Shown: positions 7,906-16,664 of the stretch, in pieces | Layout of the letters: each line of letters opens with the position of its first letter | Numbering within the stretch: position 1 is the first letter of the stretch | Assembly: GCA_965218945.1 (NCBI GenBank) | Contig: OZ244718.1 | Coordinates: 1,674,001-1,738,000 of the forward strand | DNA: 64,000 nt | Direction: 5' to 3' | From: DAOUJW01 sp965218945 | GTDB lineage: Bacteria; Chloroflexota; Dehalococcoidia; Lucifugimonadales; UBA2985 | Notes under the pieces: model-generated | Databases searched by the model: none | What the model was told of the DNA's origin: nothing | What the model saw: only the letters and a program-made list of their open reading frames with translations | Position numbers and translations under genes: made by a program

Positions 7906-10464
7906 TTACGGGATCTGTTTCTCTGCATCGACAAACGGTCCGCCGTGTAGACGCCTGAAGACGTCTTTGACCTCATCGAGAAGCTCCGGCGGTGTGTGCT
8001 CTAGAAACACCTGGTAGACTTCCTCGTCTCTGGGGCTATCCGATGTGGACACATACAAGCTTTCGTACCCGAATTCCTGGTAGAACGCTCTCAACGCCGA
8101 CATCCACGTGTCTTCGCCCATTGTTTCACGCAGGGCCATCAGGAAGTGCAGGCCCATGGAGTACCTGCATGAATCCCAGAGTGGGCCACCCCCGATGTCG
8201 TTCAACGCTTGAAGATTGCTGAGCCCCTGCTCCGCGCAGTAGACAGGAAACTCCACCACCGGAACAATCCCGTCGTTGGCTAGGTAGACCCTAACGAACT
8301 CCGCTCCGCCTTCAGAATACCAGGAAGGTCCTGCGTGAAAGAAATAGTGGGCAACTTCGTGATTGACAACCCCAGGCGAGACCTTCCCTCCGTACGTGTA
8401 GAGGAAGACTATTCGGCCTATAGTTTTCTCGCGACATTCCAGGCGGCCTTTCAGGGCACATTTCTGCGAGTCCTCTAGGAACATGATCACATTATCGACG
8501 GGGAACGGCAGTTCCATGAATTGCTCGTTTCCCTGGACAGCCTCTTCCACCTGCGCAAGTATGTCTTGTTCGTAAGGAATCGGGCCATACTGCACCACCC
8601 AGAGGTTCACATCGCCAGAATGAGGGAGAGAGATCGTAGAGGATGCCACGGTGTAAGGCTCGAATAGCTCGTCCCACCGTGCGGCACCACTGGCGGCAAT
8701 CAGGTAAATTCGCTCTTCCTCGTCCAAGCCGTTGACGAACCACGATTCCTCCAACAGGCGCTGAAACCCGTCAGGGTACGACTGCCGAATGTGATTCAGT
8801 GCCGACACCAGGTAAAGGTCAGTATCCTTGGGCGGGTAGTCGATCAGGCTCATCATCTGCCGCGCAAACTCCGGGCCATGCGGAAGTCCGCTTTTGGTCG
8901 ATACGCGGCCATCCGTAACGTCTAGGGAGCCGAGTTCCTGTTCCCCAGAGATTTTGCTCAGCGGGCCTATCCCGAAAAACACCTCAAGGATGGTGACTCC
9001 GTCCGCGACCCAAGGAACGGTTGCCAGATCCACTGCGAAGTCTAGGTCGTAGTGGATGGCCGTAGTGTACAGGTCGCTGGCAGCGCGGGACTCCCAACGA
9101 TCGATGCCGTCCTGAATCCATGGGAGATCAACTATTCGCGGCACGAACTCGGGGATCTTCTTGTCAAGTGCAACTATGTACTCAATAACCCCTGTCTCAC
9201 GCGGGTGCATGTCTTCGTCGAAAAGCCAAGCCCATCTCGACATTAACTTGGCCAACTCCGGATTGTTCCTGTCGATTTCGTCCAACGCCCTGAGTGCACG
9301 GGGCTCGGCACGATAAATGGAAGCGTGATCTAGACCGTCCAGATACCAATCGGAGGCTTTCGCTATCTCCACCAGAGAGGGAGTGGGTATGAGCGCCTCT
9401 AAGAGCCCGTAGAGCGTGATTATTTCCACCGCTTCGTCCCTGCCTAGCTCAACATTGAGGTAGTCGGATACTGCCGAGACCACCTCGCCATGCTCGATAC
9501 TGCCGTTGCTATTGGCATCGTAGCGATGACCAAGGCTGTCCACAACGAACTGCGATGGTCCTCCTACGGACATCAAGGCGGCAATCCACAGCGTTGCCGA
9601 CTTGCCTCCGCTTGAGAAACGAACAAGCTCCTGTATTATCGCAGTCTCTGGCACATCCAGGCCGTCCTCAATCCATGACCTCTCTACCACAGCGCGGAAG
9701 AGCTCTCCGGGATTCCCCATTTGAGCCAGATCGGCCAATGTGCGTAGGGTTTCGACATCGGCCGACTCTATCGTGTTCAAGAACGGCATGCGAACGATCC
9801 GCTGTCCTTGGGCTTCGCCATACGCTGTGAGGACCAGTAACTCTGCCATAACCGAGAGCTCAATCTCATTGACGCCGTTCGAGACCCAGGGCTTGTTCAC
9901 GATCGCAGGGGTCGACTCGCTCCCGATTAGAGCCTCTATGTTCACCAGCTCCTGCACAGCCTGCCGTTCGGCGTCGCCGATACCATCTCTTACCCAGGGT
10001 AAGGACCTGATCCCAGCCGCCAAAGCTGGCTTGTTCTCCTCCAGCCAAGTGACGTTTGAGAGACTTCGCCAGACTGCCGCGTAGGGTATGGCCGTGGGTG
10101 TGGGCGCTGTCGTGGGCGTAGGTGTGGACGCTGTCGTGGCCGTGGGTGTGGGCGCTGTCGTGGCCGTGGGTGTGGGCGCTGTCGTGGCCGTGGGTGTGGG
10201 CGCTGTCGTGGCCGTGGGTGTGGGCGCTGTCGTGGCCGTGGGTGTGGGCGCTGGTGCGGCCGTGGGTGTGGGCGCTGGACTAAGGGTATCCGACGGCTGC
10301 GATGTAGGAGTGGGCGGCGACTCCTCAACACATGCCGACAACAAGGCTGTGGCTGCAAACCACAGCAGGCCAATCAACGCTAGCCTGCTGACGGTTCTTG
10401 ATAAGTTGATCCGTACTATGTAAGTGAGCGCCAATTCAATTGCCCCATGTACACTCCTTGCCAC
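7906..10464 (-). CDS. Lipoprotein with Pro/Thr repeat stalk and HEXXH (peptidase MA-like) domain
   Basis: The frame is 852 aa from a GTG at 10464, though the true start may be slightly downstream. A hydrophobic segment ends in the lipobox L-S-A-C (near residues 41-45), so it is probably a lipid-anchored extracytoplasmic protein. Residues about 48-130 form a stalk of APTPTATT octapeptides encoded by a 24-bp tandem repeat. A long helical repeat-like middle part recurs with phrases such as PWVxDGI. Near the C-terminus HEVAH (H702, E703, H706) is followed by WYSEGGAEF (E718), the arrangement of zinc peptidases of the MA-like gluzincin group. An EF-hand-like DANSNGSIEHGE is also present around residue 315. 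Substrate and partners are unknown. Confidence 0.75.
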   Translation of the reverse strand: MARSVHGAIELALTYIVRINLSRTVSRLALIGLLWFAATALLSACVEESPPTPTSQPSDTLSPAPTPTAAPAPTPTATTAPTPTATTAPTPTATTAPTPTATTAPTPTATTASTPTPTTAPTPTAIPYAAVWRSLSNVTWLEENKPALAAGIRSLPWVRDGIGDAERQAVQELVNIEALIGSESTPAIVNKPWVSNGVNEIELSVMAELLVLTAYGEAQGQRIVRMPFLNTIESADVETLRTLADLAQMGNPGELFRAVVERSWIEDGLDVPETAIIQELVRFSSGGKSATLWIAALMSVGGPSQFVVDSLGHRYDANSNGSIEHGEVVSAVSDYLNVELGRDEAVEIITLYGLLEALIPTPSLVEIAKASDWYLDGLDHASIYRAEPRALRALDEIDRNNPELAKLMSRWAWLFDEDMHPRETGVIEYIVALDKKIPEFVPRIVDLPWIQDGIDRWESRAASDLYTTAIHYDLDFAVDLATVPWVADGVTILEVFFGIGPLSKISGEQELGSLDVTDGRVSTKSGLPHGPEFARQMMSLIDYPPKDTDLYLVSALNHIRQSYPDGFQRLLEESWFVNGLDEEERIYLIAASGAARWDELFEPYTVASSTISLPHSGDVNLWVVQYGPIPYEQDILAQVEEAVQGNEQFMELPFPVDNVIMFLEDSQKCALKGRLECREKTIGRIVFLYTYGGKVSPGVVNHEVAHYFFHAGPSWYSEGGAEFVRVYLANDGIVPVVEFPVYCAEQGLSNLQALNDIGGGPLWDSCRYSMGLHFLMALRETMGEDTWMSALRAFYQEFGYESLYVSTSDSPRDEEVYQVFLEHTPPELLDEVKDVFRRLHGGPFVDAEKQIP
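10091..10278. repeat. 24-bp tandem repeat encoding the Pro/Thr stalk
   Basis: About seven near-identical copies of GGCGCTGTCGTGGCCGTGGG plus TGTG, read on the plus strand, encode APTPTATT on the minus strand. Copy number probably varies by slippage and would change stalk length in steps of eight residues without a frameshift. Confidence 0.8.
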
Positions 10465-11138
10465 GAAGCCCCACTAACCCTTTAACTCTATAGCATTATA
10501 CTGAATCTCAACGCGAAGGTTCTTGATTTTATCCAGTTCGGTGGATTCTACTAGCCATTGATACTAACCTCAGGGGTAAGGTCATGCGTTCCACACTCGT
10601 GGCCGAACCTGTTTCCCGGCCGTCTTAAACCTAAGCCCCTGACCCACGTTGGTACAACGGATGTGCAGAAGAGCCATTGGTCTTCTCCACTCATTGTCGC
10701 CTGGGCTGAAAACGAACTTGCAAGACCCCACAGTCCTGTCCCTCTCAACAGTATGTCGCTGGTATCTTCGTGAAAGCGTCCATCCATTTCGTCCCTGATA
10801 CCTTCGCCAGCTCCCTCATACTCTTGATTATATCAATGTGTCCCAAGCTGAAGATGGCGTGCGTTGGCGATGGAAAATTCGCTGGCCGAGAACTCTACCA
10901 CTGACATGGCGGTCCTACGTGTACCAGCGAGCGGCTCAACACGGTACACCATCACCAGTGTCTCCGGCAGACCCATCGTCCACGAAGGCAGTCTCTAAGG
11001 CCAGCCCTGGACATTCCAACTCCAACTACTGCCGCTGGTCAGCTGTGATAGGGATCGTTGTTCTCAATTTCGTGGACGTCCTTTCGCGCCTTGACGTACC
11101 GCCAATCATAGCGGACCAGGATCTCGCCTCTATCACTA
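10465..11138. other. Intergenic region with one small doubtful ORF and a direct repeat
   Basis: The right copy of the 30-bp direct repeat is at 10515-10544. A 42-codon ORF at 10870-10998 (+), beginning MENSLAENSTTDMAV, has a cadherin-like look (AENS motif) and could be a decayed fragment of a surface gene. It has no good ribosome site. The rest shows no recognisable gene. Confidence 0.4.
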
Positions 11139-11696
11139 CTAGTAACTTTGTTTCTGTAATCGGGTTCGTAAACGCCAACTTCTATTGATTGAGGCCGCGG
11201 AGTACCGGCGGGTGTCTTGCGCCCACTTAACTGCGTCCTCGTCGTTCCGCAACATTGGCCACTGCCAAAGATAACTCGGCAGGTTTTCCTGATCCAACAA
11301 ATACGTGCCTATGTACTTTCCTTTTTCGAGCGCGACGCCTATTTCCAAAGGCACCCACCACGAGGTCTTGGTTGTGTAGGATACTAATGCCATCAAGCCT
11401 TCACATTGTCCGATAATCCCTCTAAGGTAGCTTTCCAAGTCCTCACTATCACCGTCCACGTTTGGATCGAGAGTGTCTAGATAGCAGGGATAACCTCGCA
11501 TGCTGAGCCTAGTGGCCACTCTCTCGGCTGCCCTAGCATCTCCGCTTTGATGTGAAATGAAGGTGGTGTTGGAGGGCATTGAAATAGTATGACCTGCCAA
11601 AACGCCCTTTGACACTGTGAAACTGGAAACATCCCTCGACTTACGAAGGCTCTGATATCGCAATTCTCCATCGACGAAGAGTCTGCCTTGGTTCAT
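11139..11696 (-). CDS. TIR-domain protein
   Basis: A 185-aa protein with ATG 11696 and AGGAG 11 nt upstream. Residues 40-135 are TIR-like: TTFISHQSGD at the first strand (about 44-53), then ATRLSMRGYPCYLD, LESYLRGIIGQCEG and LMALVSYTTKTSWWVPLEIGVA. The W-x-x-x-E arrangement (W114, E118) fits the catalytic glutamate of NAD-degrading TIR domains. In known systems such TIRs cleave NAD+ or make cyclic ADP-ribose signals. A later start at Met40 would leave only the TIR core. It lies downstream of the RyR/hydrolase gene pair on the same strand, with a 254-nt gap, and probably acts in the same defence-like module. Confidence 0.75.
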   Translation of the reverse strand: MNQGRLFVDGELRYQSLRKSRDVSSFTVSKGVLAGHTISMPSNTTFISHQSGDARAAERVATRLSMRGYPCYLDTLDPNVDGDSEDLESYLRGIIGQCEGLMALVSYTTKTSWWVPLEIGVALEKGKYIGTYLLDQENLPSYLWQWPMLRNDEDAVKWAQDTRRYSAASINRSWRLRTRLQKQSY

Positions 11697-11950
11697 TGCC
11701 GGCTAGTCTCCTTTCCCCTTGAGCGCAAGTTCGCGCGTACCATTGTGGCGGATGCAGGTGTGACGCATCATACTCTGTGCGCACTCTGAATCTTCTATTG
11801 ACACTTTCGCCGGATGAATGTCCCCGTCGTCCGACCGTAGTCGTGGATTGAGTCGTCATCGGGGAGGAAAGGCGTAAACATCCGGCAGGGCCGTCTCTTC
11901 CATCATTCCTAGTGTTCGCGACTGTAGCCCACGAAGGTCCTGTTTGTCTG
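11697..11950. other. Short gap between TIR and hydrolase genes
   Basis: A 254-bp stretch with no recognisable gene on either strand. It presumably carries the TIR gene's own promoter, but no clear element was identified. Confidence 0.4.
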
Positions 11951-13306
11951 TCACACGGTAGGCGCGAAAATCTCCTCAATCTCATCTGCCAGTTGGCTGT
12001 CCTCGAGCTTGCTAGCGATCTGCCCCGCCTGGAGGGCTGTCGACGCGTATTGCCACGGCTCAGTTTCGAATACGAGCATGCGACGGTACAGGTCCAGAGC
12101 TACGTCGCGGTGACCCAAGTACAGATTAACCTCAGCCTGAGTCGCGACGCTCCAGGCGTCCGCATTAGCGAGAGAGGCATTCTCAAGAGCTAACCCCGCC
12201 ATCTCTCGCGCTCGCTCGAAGCGATCAAACGCCACGAATTCCAGAAACGCAATGTTGATTGAGTGATAATGAATCTGGCTCACGTCTTCTTTCTTAAGTG
12301 CGCCCTCGAGCGCTTCCTGGTATAGAGCCAGCGCATGCCGGGCGAAGCCTGGGTCCTCATTTTCCAGCCACATGCGCTTAATGCGACCTGCCAGGGTACC
12401 TTGGACATCGGTTCCAAGCGCCTGGTAGCGCTGCAATAGAGCCATTGCTTCGTCACGTTTGTCGTTTCGCTCCAATGCAAGAGCGGCGCGCACAACATCC
12501 GGCTGAGATAAATCGTCGCCGCGTCCTTTGATAAGCTCTGAAGCTGTAGGGTCTGGTATCTCTGCTGCGAGTACCAGAGGAGCTGTGGCCTCATCCACCA
12601 TGGGTAAATCGGACAGGACTGATTTCAGTAACCTTACGCTCGGGGAATCGGTATCGATCACTCGCACCATCGAGAAGTGATCTCCAGGGACGACACGGTG
12701 GAACTGGCGTGGGAAGGGACCAAGGCTGGATTTGGGAGGCACGAACTGATCCTGCTCGCCCGCGACGACCTTGAGGTCAAAACCCGGCTCTGATTCGAAT
12801 CTGGCAGCCCAATCCCGTCTGAGTGCCGTAATGAAGTCGCTGCCTTCCGCCATGTTCCTCAGCTGACGTTTCCAGAAGACCAGCCAAGTTGCCTTGCGGA
12901 GACCTGCACTTGGTGTGCCGAACAAGATCACTTTGTCCGTGCGATCAGCCAACTCAGGATCATCGACCAACGCGCGCTGCACGATGAGCCCTCCCATGCT
13001 GTGGGCCACCAACGCAAGCGACCCGTAGCGCCTTAGTGGATCGATGCTTGCCTGCGTCGTCATCATGGTAGCAAGAATAGGGAGGTCTGGGTCGGCGGGC
13101 CATACGCCAAGAAAGTCTGGAAGAAACGTGGTTACATAGCCCAGCGTATGAATATCCCAATCTGCAACAGCAGTACCGAGCAGGCCTGGTAGGCGATCCC
13201 ACGTATCATTCCGGTCGCCTAAAAAGCCATGTAGAAAGACGACCGCACGCTCGCAATCGGGCTGGCTGCGGATCGTTTTGAGGGCTTGCAGTTGAAATTC
13301 GGTCAT
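11951..13306 (-). CDS. Alpha/beta hydrolase (lipase-like) fused to TPR-like region
   Basis: A 451-aa protein. The N-terminal half is an alpha/beta hydrolase: oxyanion segment VVFLHGFLGD (22-31), nucleophile elbow AHSMGG with Ser103, a candidate acid at D186 (GEQDQFVPP), and catalytic His210 in PGDHFSM. Residues about 255-445 are helical repeats of TPR character (ALALYQEALEGAL, AEVNLYLGHRDVALDLYRRM). The start is 4 nt after the stop of the RyR gene, so the two are almost certainly co-transcribed. In the TIR/RyR context an effector that attacks membrane lipids or another ester is plausible, but the substrate cannot be read from the sequence. Confidence 0.8.
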   Translation of the reverse strand: MTEFQLQALKTIRSQPDCERAVVFLHGFLGDRNDTWDRLPGLLGTAVADWDIHTLGYVTTFLPDFLGVWPADPDLPILATMMTTQASIDPLRRYGSLALVAHSMGGLIVQRALVDDPELADRTDKVILFGTPSAGLRKATWLVFWKRQLRNMAEGSDFITALRRDWAARFESEPGFDLKVVAGEQDQFVPPKSSLGPFPRQFHRVVPGDHFSMVRVIDTDSPSVRLLKSVLSDLPMVDEATAPLVLAAEIPDPTASELIKGRGDDLSQPDVVRAALALERNDKRDEAMALLQRYQALGTDVQGTLAGRIKRMWLENEDPGFARHALALYQEALEGALKKEDVSQIHYHSINIAFLEFVAFDRFERAREMAGLALENASLANADAWSVATQAEVNLYLGHRDVALDLYRRMLVFETEPWQYASTALQAGQIASKLEDSQLADEIEEIFAPTV

Positions 13307-13310
13307 TGTC

Positions 13311-13610
13311 TCAGCAGTCGGTACGGCTCGGCACGATCACGTAGCCAAGCAAGAGGATTACCTTCAGAGTCTCAATGACCGATGTGCGATCATACTCCCT
13401 CTCGCCGTCAGGGAGGTCTGCATATAGCACCAGGTCAGGATGAGTCTTGAGCTCATCGTCCCTCTGCGGTCCGTAGGTCCACCCGCACTCGATGCGCCGA
13501 CGTGCCCAGTGGTCATGGTTATTCTCCGCAAGTTGCTCGACGAGCCGGGTGAGTTCCGGTGGAAGCGAGACACCTTCCGTGGAGATGGGTATCGGAACGT
13601 ATGGAGTCAT
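13311..13610 (-). CDS. Small RyR (ryanodine receptor) domain protein
   Basis: A 99-aa protein with an AAAGGAG site 11 nt before ATG 13610. Almost the whole chain is one RyR domain: LVEQLAENNHDHWARRRI, GWTYGPQRDD, KTHPDLVLYADLP, YDRTSVIETLKVILLLGYVI. Prokaryotic RyR domains have been proposed to bind nucleotide-derived ligands in conflict systems. This is the first gene of a tight operon with the hydrolase, and it diverges from the ThsB-like TIR gene. A sensor or adaptor role for a TIR-made signal is the natural guess but is inference. Confidence 0.85.
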   Translation of the reverse strand: MTPYVPIPISTEGVSLPPELTRLVEQLAENNHDHWARRRIECGWTYGPQRDDELKTHPDLVLYADLPDGEREYDRTSVIETLKVILLLGYVIVPSRTDC

Positions 13611-13863
13611 TGCTGTCGATGCTCCTTTGGACTTGCGACATGATCGGCATTAGTCCGGTCTGGGATGATATCACCACTGTGCACTTATAGCTAGCCTAAA
13701 CCTTACTCATATCGGAGAGCCAGAGTCAATCGCGGATCCCTGACCCCGGTAACGAGAATTGACGTGGTGTCTGCCTCCGGAACGACACGACACCCTTGAC
13801 AACGCCAACCTCGTTGGGTACTTTCTATTGCCCGCCCTTTAGTCATCGATTGAGAGAAGAGGA
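13611..13863. promoter_or_regulatory. Divergent promoter region between RyR operon and ThsB-like gene
   Basis: A 253-bp AT-richer gap between two divergently transcribed genes. It must hold both promoters. No -35/-10 pair strong enough to place was found. Confidence 0.45.
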
Positions 13864-14310
13864 ATGCCCAAACAACCCCAGAAGAAGAACTCAAGCGCCA
13901 AAAAACGTCGATCGGTCTTCTTGTCATTTGAGTTTGAGAAGGACGCCGGACGGCGTGGGGCTTTCATTGGTCAAGGAGAAAAACATTGCGAGTTTGCCAT
14001 TATTGACAAATCTTTGCCGAGCGCCCAGCACGACGAGACGTGGAGGAAGGAGGCCAGAGTAAGAATAAGAGCGTCCCAAGTCGTCATAGTCTTGCTCGGG
14101 CCAGATACTTATAACGCCCCAGGGGTTAAGGACGAACTGAGCTTGGCCGGAGAAGTCCGTTGTCCAGTCGTGCAGCTAATGCCGCAGGATAAGAACTATG
14201 GCCTCGTCGCCAAGAACGGAGCAGTTTGCGAGTACAAGTGGGATACCATCGATCGGATGTTAAGAGACCCACGGGCGTTTGCCGATGACGCGATGAACCG
14301 AGGGAACTAA
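13864..14310 (+). CDS. ThsB-like TIR protein (MTH538/DUF1863 type)
   Basis: A 148-aa protein with GAAGAGGA directly before the ATG. After a basic N-terminus come RRSVFLSFEFEKDAGRRGAF (16-34), EFAIIDKSLPSAQHDETW (43-60) and ASQVVIVLLGPDTYNAPGVK (70-89), the pattern of the TIR-like family that includes Thoeris ThsB. In Thoeris, ThsB makes a cyclic ADP-ribose isomer that activates ThsA. No ThsA (SIR2/SLOG) gene is visible nearby; the RyR/hydrolase operon and a second TIR gene sit beside it instead. This protein may generate the signal for those partners. Confidence 0.75.
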   Translation: MPKQPQKKNSSAKKRRSVFLSFEFEKDAGRRGAFIGQGEKHCEFAIIDKSLPSAQHDETWRKEARVRIRASQVVIVLLGPDTYNAPGVKDELSLAGEVRCPVVQLMPQDKNYGLVAKNGAVCEYKWDTIDRMLRDPRAFADDAMNRGN

Positions 14311-14342
14311 ATCGTCTGACTAGGCCAGCGAGGAGTTATGAA

Positions 14343-14386
14343 TTCAGTACGCTTAGGTCGAAAAAAGTGAGCCTAAGCGTACTGAA
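14343..14386 (+). terminator. Perfect 15-bp inverted repeat after the ThsB-like gene
   Basis: TTCAGTACGCTTAGG and CCTAAGCGTACTGAA form a perfect 15-bp stem with a 14-nt loop. It starts 33 nt after the ThsB-like stop. There is no T-tract after the stem, so it could be a terminator, a transcript-stabilising hairpin or a protein-binding palindrome. Confidence 0.5.
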
Positions 14387-14436
14387 CTGCGAACTTTTCG
14401 ATGGGAAGTCCTAATATAAGGGAACTATATGCGGCT

Positions 14437-14598
14437 TTACCCATTATCTAGGATGCTCACTTGAAGAATCCTTAGAAACAGGTAGAATAACGCAGCGACC
14501 ACTGCAAAAGACGCCGCGCGCTCTACAATTTCATCAAGTAGAGCCCCTCTCCCACTATTGTGCGAAGTCCGGCGACATCTTCGAGCCATAGTAATCAT
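14437..14598 (-). CDS. 53-aa small membrane protein (possible)
   Basis: ATG 14598 is preceded by GAGGT at good spacing. The C-terminal half, SFAVVAALFYLFLRILQ, is a single hydrophobic helix after a basic N-terminus (MARRCRR). No family is recognised. It is near the TIR/RyR locus and beside a second small hydrophobic frame at 14861-15019 on the same strand. It could be a genuine small membrane protein or a remnant of a larger one. Confidence 0.35.
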   Translation of the reverse strand: MITMARRCRRTSHNSGRGALLDEIVERAASFAVVAALFYLFLRILQVSILDNG

Positions 14599-14860
14599 CT
14601 TTACCTCTATTGTACGCCGGGTTCACTCAGAAACCGCCTACTTGCTGAAACGCTCGATTCCCTTGGGTATTTTCATAATGAGTGGCTACAGAGTTGCAGG
14701 CAGGCGGTTACTTATTGACCTGCCAGGTACTACCCCAATTGTGAAGCTACCCCGGCTTAGTCCCCACGAGCCTACGCCCGTCAGAGTTGGAGGTTTCTCT
14801 ATCCCAGTCGTCGGCCCCGCCGGATCCCACCCAGGGGGTATGACGGCAGTGCAGCCCACA

Positions 14861-15019
14861 TTATCGCCGCTGCACACCTGCGAGGACAAGATCGATCAGG
14901 ATGTTAGCAAGAAACCCGAACCAACAAATCACGGCGGCCAGGAACGAGAAAGAAGACAAGTCACTTTGAAACGGATAGACTGAGTAGCCCGGCCCGTACC
15001 GGCCGATGCCCAGCGCCAC
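14861..15019 (-). pseudogene. Hydrophobic C-terminal fragment, probably cut by IS debris
   Basis: From a GTG at 15019 a 52-codon frame reads GIGRYGPGYSVYPF and then a strong membrane helix, FLAAVICWFGFLANILIDLV, before a stop. It starts where the degenerate IS3 sequence begins, so it looks like the tail of a membrane protein interrupted by that insertion. It may be related to the small frame at 14437-14598. Confidence 0.35.
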
Positions 15020-15039
15020 CTAAACGCCTTTACGAACTG

Positions 15040-15237
15040 TAGGGAATTGTGATGCTCTGGGACGTGCTAAGAGGCAAGCAAGGAGAGATATTAAGACGCG
15101 GAAGGGAAGTGCAGGCTCAATCAATCGAGCGGCGAAGACAACACTACAAGGCTCTCTGGGAATTAACGACACGTCCATAAGACCCCTGATCTATCGGGGC
15201 TTAAATTTTCCCAATTTCGCTGGTTGCCAACCCACTG
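15040..15237 (+). pseudogene. Degenerate 3' end of an IS3-family transposase
   Basis: 15052-15180 reads VLRGKQGEILRR, REVQAQSIERRR and LWELTTRP on the plus strand. This clearly corresponds to the C-terminus of the intact OrfB next door (VLRDRHEEILQRRREVQAQ). An in-frame TAG upstream and frame decay show it is dead. At 15213-15237, CCAATTTCGCTGGTTGCCAAC matches the terminal repeat of the intact element, marking the end of this older copy, which lies in inverted orientation to the intact one. Confidence 0.7.
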
Positions 15238-15438
15238 GACATCCTAAACCCCGTTGCCTATACTGGCTATCGGTATCAAGGCAATGTCTTTGGTTCGCCT
15301 TCCTCTTAATCTGATGAGCGAGTCATAGTTAGACAAACCCCGGCATCAGATTCGTGTGCAGTCTGCTAGTATGAATCTGATCGTAGACACTGGACTTGTA
15401 TGGAATCGCTGATGACTGATTTCAATCTATATGGACTG
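15238..15438. other. Spacer between two IS copies
   Basis: About 200 bp between the end of the degenerate element and the start of the intact one. No gene or motif was recognised, and no N-terminal part of the broken LuxR gene was found here. Confidence 0.4.
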
Positions 15439-15479
15439 TTGGCAACCAGCAAAAATGGCACACTTTAGAACCCGAGAGA

Positions 15480-16664
15480 TCATGGGTCGGACGGAGGTCT
15501 GGTAAGCTCCCTGAGTGCCCTGTTGTGGCGTCTTCGCCGTTGGATTGTCTGAGCCTGCACCTCCCTTCTGCGTTGTAGTATCTCTTCATGCCTGTCCCTC
15601 AGCACGTCCGAGGTCGTCACGTTCCCCAGGGCCTTGTGATAGCGCCGGTAGTTGTAGTAGCTGACGAAGGCTACGATGGCCGCCTCCAGGTCTGAGGGCA
15701 GCTCATACGGCAACTGGTTAACGTCCCGCTTGAGGGTCTGATGGTAGCGTTCCAGCTTCCCGTTGGTCTGAGGGTGGAAGGGAGCAGCGAGTATGTGCCT
15801 GATGCCCACCATGCCCAGGTAGTCCCTGAAGGCCCTGGACACGTAACCCGGTCCGTTGTCGCTCAGCAGCCTGGTGCGGTCCGTTACGGGGACCTGGTCC
15901 ATGCCAGTCCTGTCCACTGCCTCCTGCACAACCTCGATGAAGGAGTCGGAGGTCATGTCCCTCTGAAGCCTCCAGGCGAGGATGAATCGGGAGTAGTCGT
16001 CCATGACGGTGACTAGGTAGTAGTAGCCCCAGCCGACCACCCTGAAGTAGGAGGCGTCGGTGGCCCACAATTGGTGGGGTCCGGTGGTCTTCCGCTGGTA
16101 CTCCTTGCCCGCAGCCAGTCTCATCTCAGGCCTCTTCACCGGTCCCTCTCTCCTCAGGATTCGGTACACCGTAGACTCCGACACCGAGAACCCCATGTTG
16201 TCGGTTACCCACGAGGCCAGCTGTCTGGGACTCAGCTCTGGCATCTCCCTCGCCGCCGACAGAACATGGCCGACTTCCCGGAGGGTCAGTCTGTTCCATG
16301 GTGGCTTGCCTCTTCCCGCATCATCATCCAGTCCTCGCTGCTCACTCCGTCTCAGCCACCGGTAGTATGTGCTCCTGGGCACTCCAAGCTCTCTCAGGAC
16401 CTTACGCTTCGGCATGGAAGACGAGGTTACCTTGACGAGAACCTCTGCCTTCTCCACGGCGCTCATCCTCTGGTACCGGCGGCGTCGTGGGGCATCGGTA
16501 TAGCCGTTCTTTTGAGGCGGTATCCCTCCAGGGACACTTCCGCCACCAGCTGCTTCAGTTCTACGTTCTCTCGCCTCAGCCCCTGAACCTCCTGCTGCGT
16601 GGCGTCCCGCACCATGTCGCGGGTCAACCTCTCCCTCCCAGCCTCCATGAACTCCTTCGTCCAC
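15480..16664 (-). CDS. IS3-family transposase OrfB (DDE integrase), read by -1 frameshift
   Basis: The active part begins about where OrfA is left, at PQKNGYTDAPRRRRYQ, so the first roughly 50 residues of this frame are not expected to be translated separately. Helix-turn-helix: LRELGVPRSTYYRWLRR. The rve integrase core has the acidic triad at WATDASYF (D), LLSDNGPGY (D) and NGKLERYH (E), with FHPQTNG between. It ends with an Arg-rich tail. Together with OrfA it would give a fused transposase of about 463 aa that moves the element by a circular intermediate, as is known for IS3 elements. Confidence 0.9.
   Translation of the reverse strand: MDEGVHGGWEGEVDPRHGAGRHAAGGSGAEARERRTEAAGGGSVPGGIPPQKNGYTDAPRRRRYQRMSAVEKAEVLVKVTSSSMPKRKVLRELGVPRSTYYRWLRRSEQRGLDDDAGRGKPPWNRLTLREVGHVLSAAREMPELSPRQLASWVTDNMGFSVSESTVYRILRREGPVKRPEMRLAAGKEYQRKTTGPHQLWATDASYFRVVGWGYYYLVTVMDDYSRFILAWRLQRDMTSDSFIEVVQEAVDRTGMDQVPVTDRTRLLSDNGPGYVSRAFRDYLGMVGIRHILAAPFHPQTNGKLERYHQTLKRDVNQLPYELPSDLEAAIVAFVSYYNYRRYHKALGNVTTSDVLRDRHEEILQRRREVQAQTIQRRRRHNRALRELTRPPSDP

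Noticed and set aside
10091..10278. 24-bp repeats considered as a CRISPR array
   Set aside because: The units are contiguous with no unique spacers and encode an in-frame Pro/Thr stalk.
11139..14310. Canonical Thoeris system
   Set aside because: A ThsB-like TIR is present, but there is no ThsA with SIR2/SLOG or related effector. The partners are RyR and hydrolase-TPR instead.
14558..14983. 141-codon plus-strand frame
   Set aside because: It overlaps two minus-strand hydrophobic frames with more protein-like character; no ribosome site or recognisable motif.
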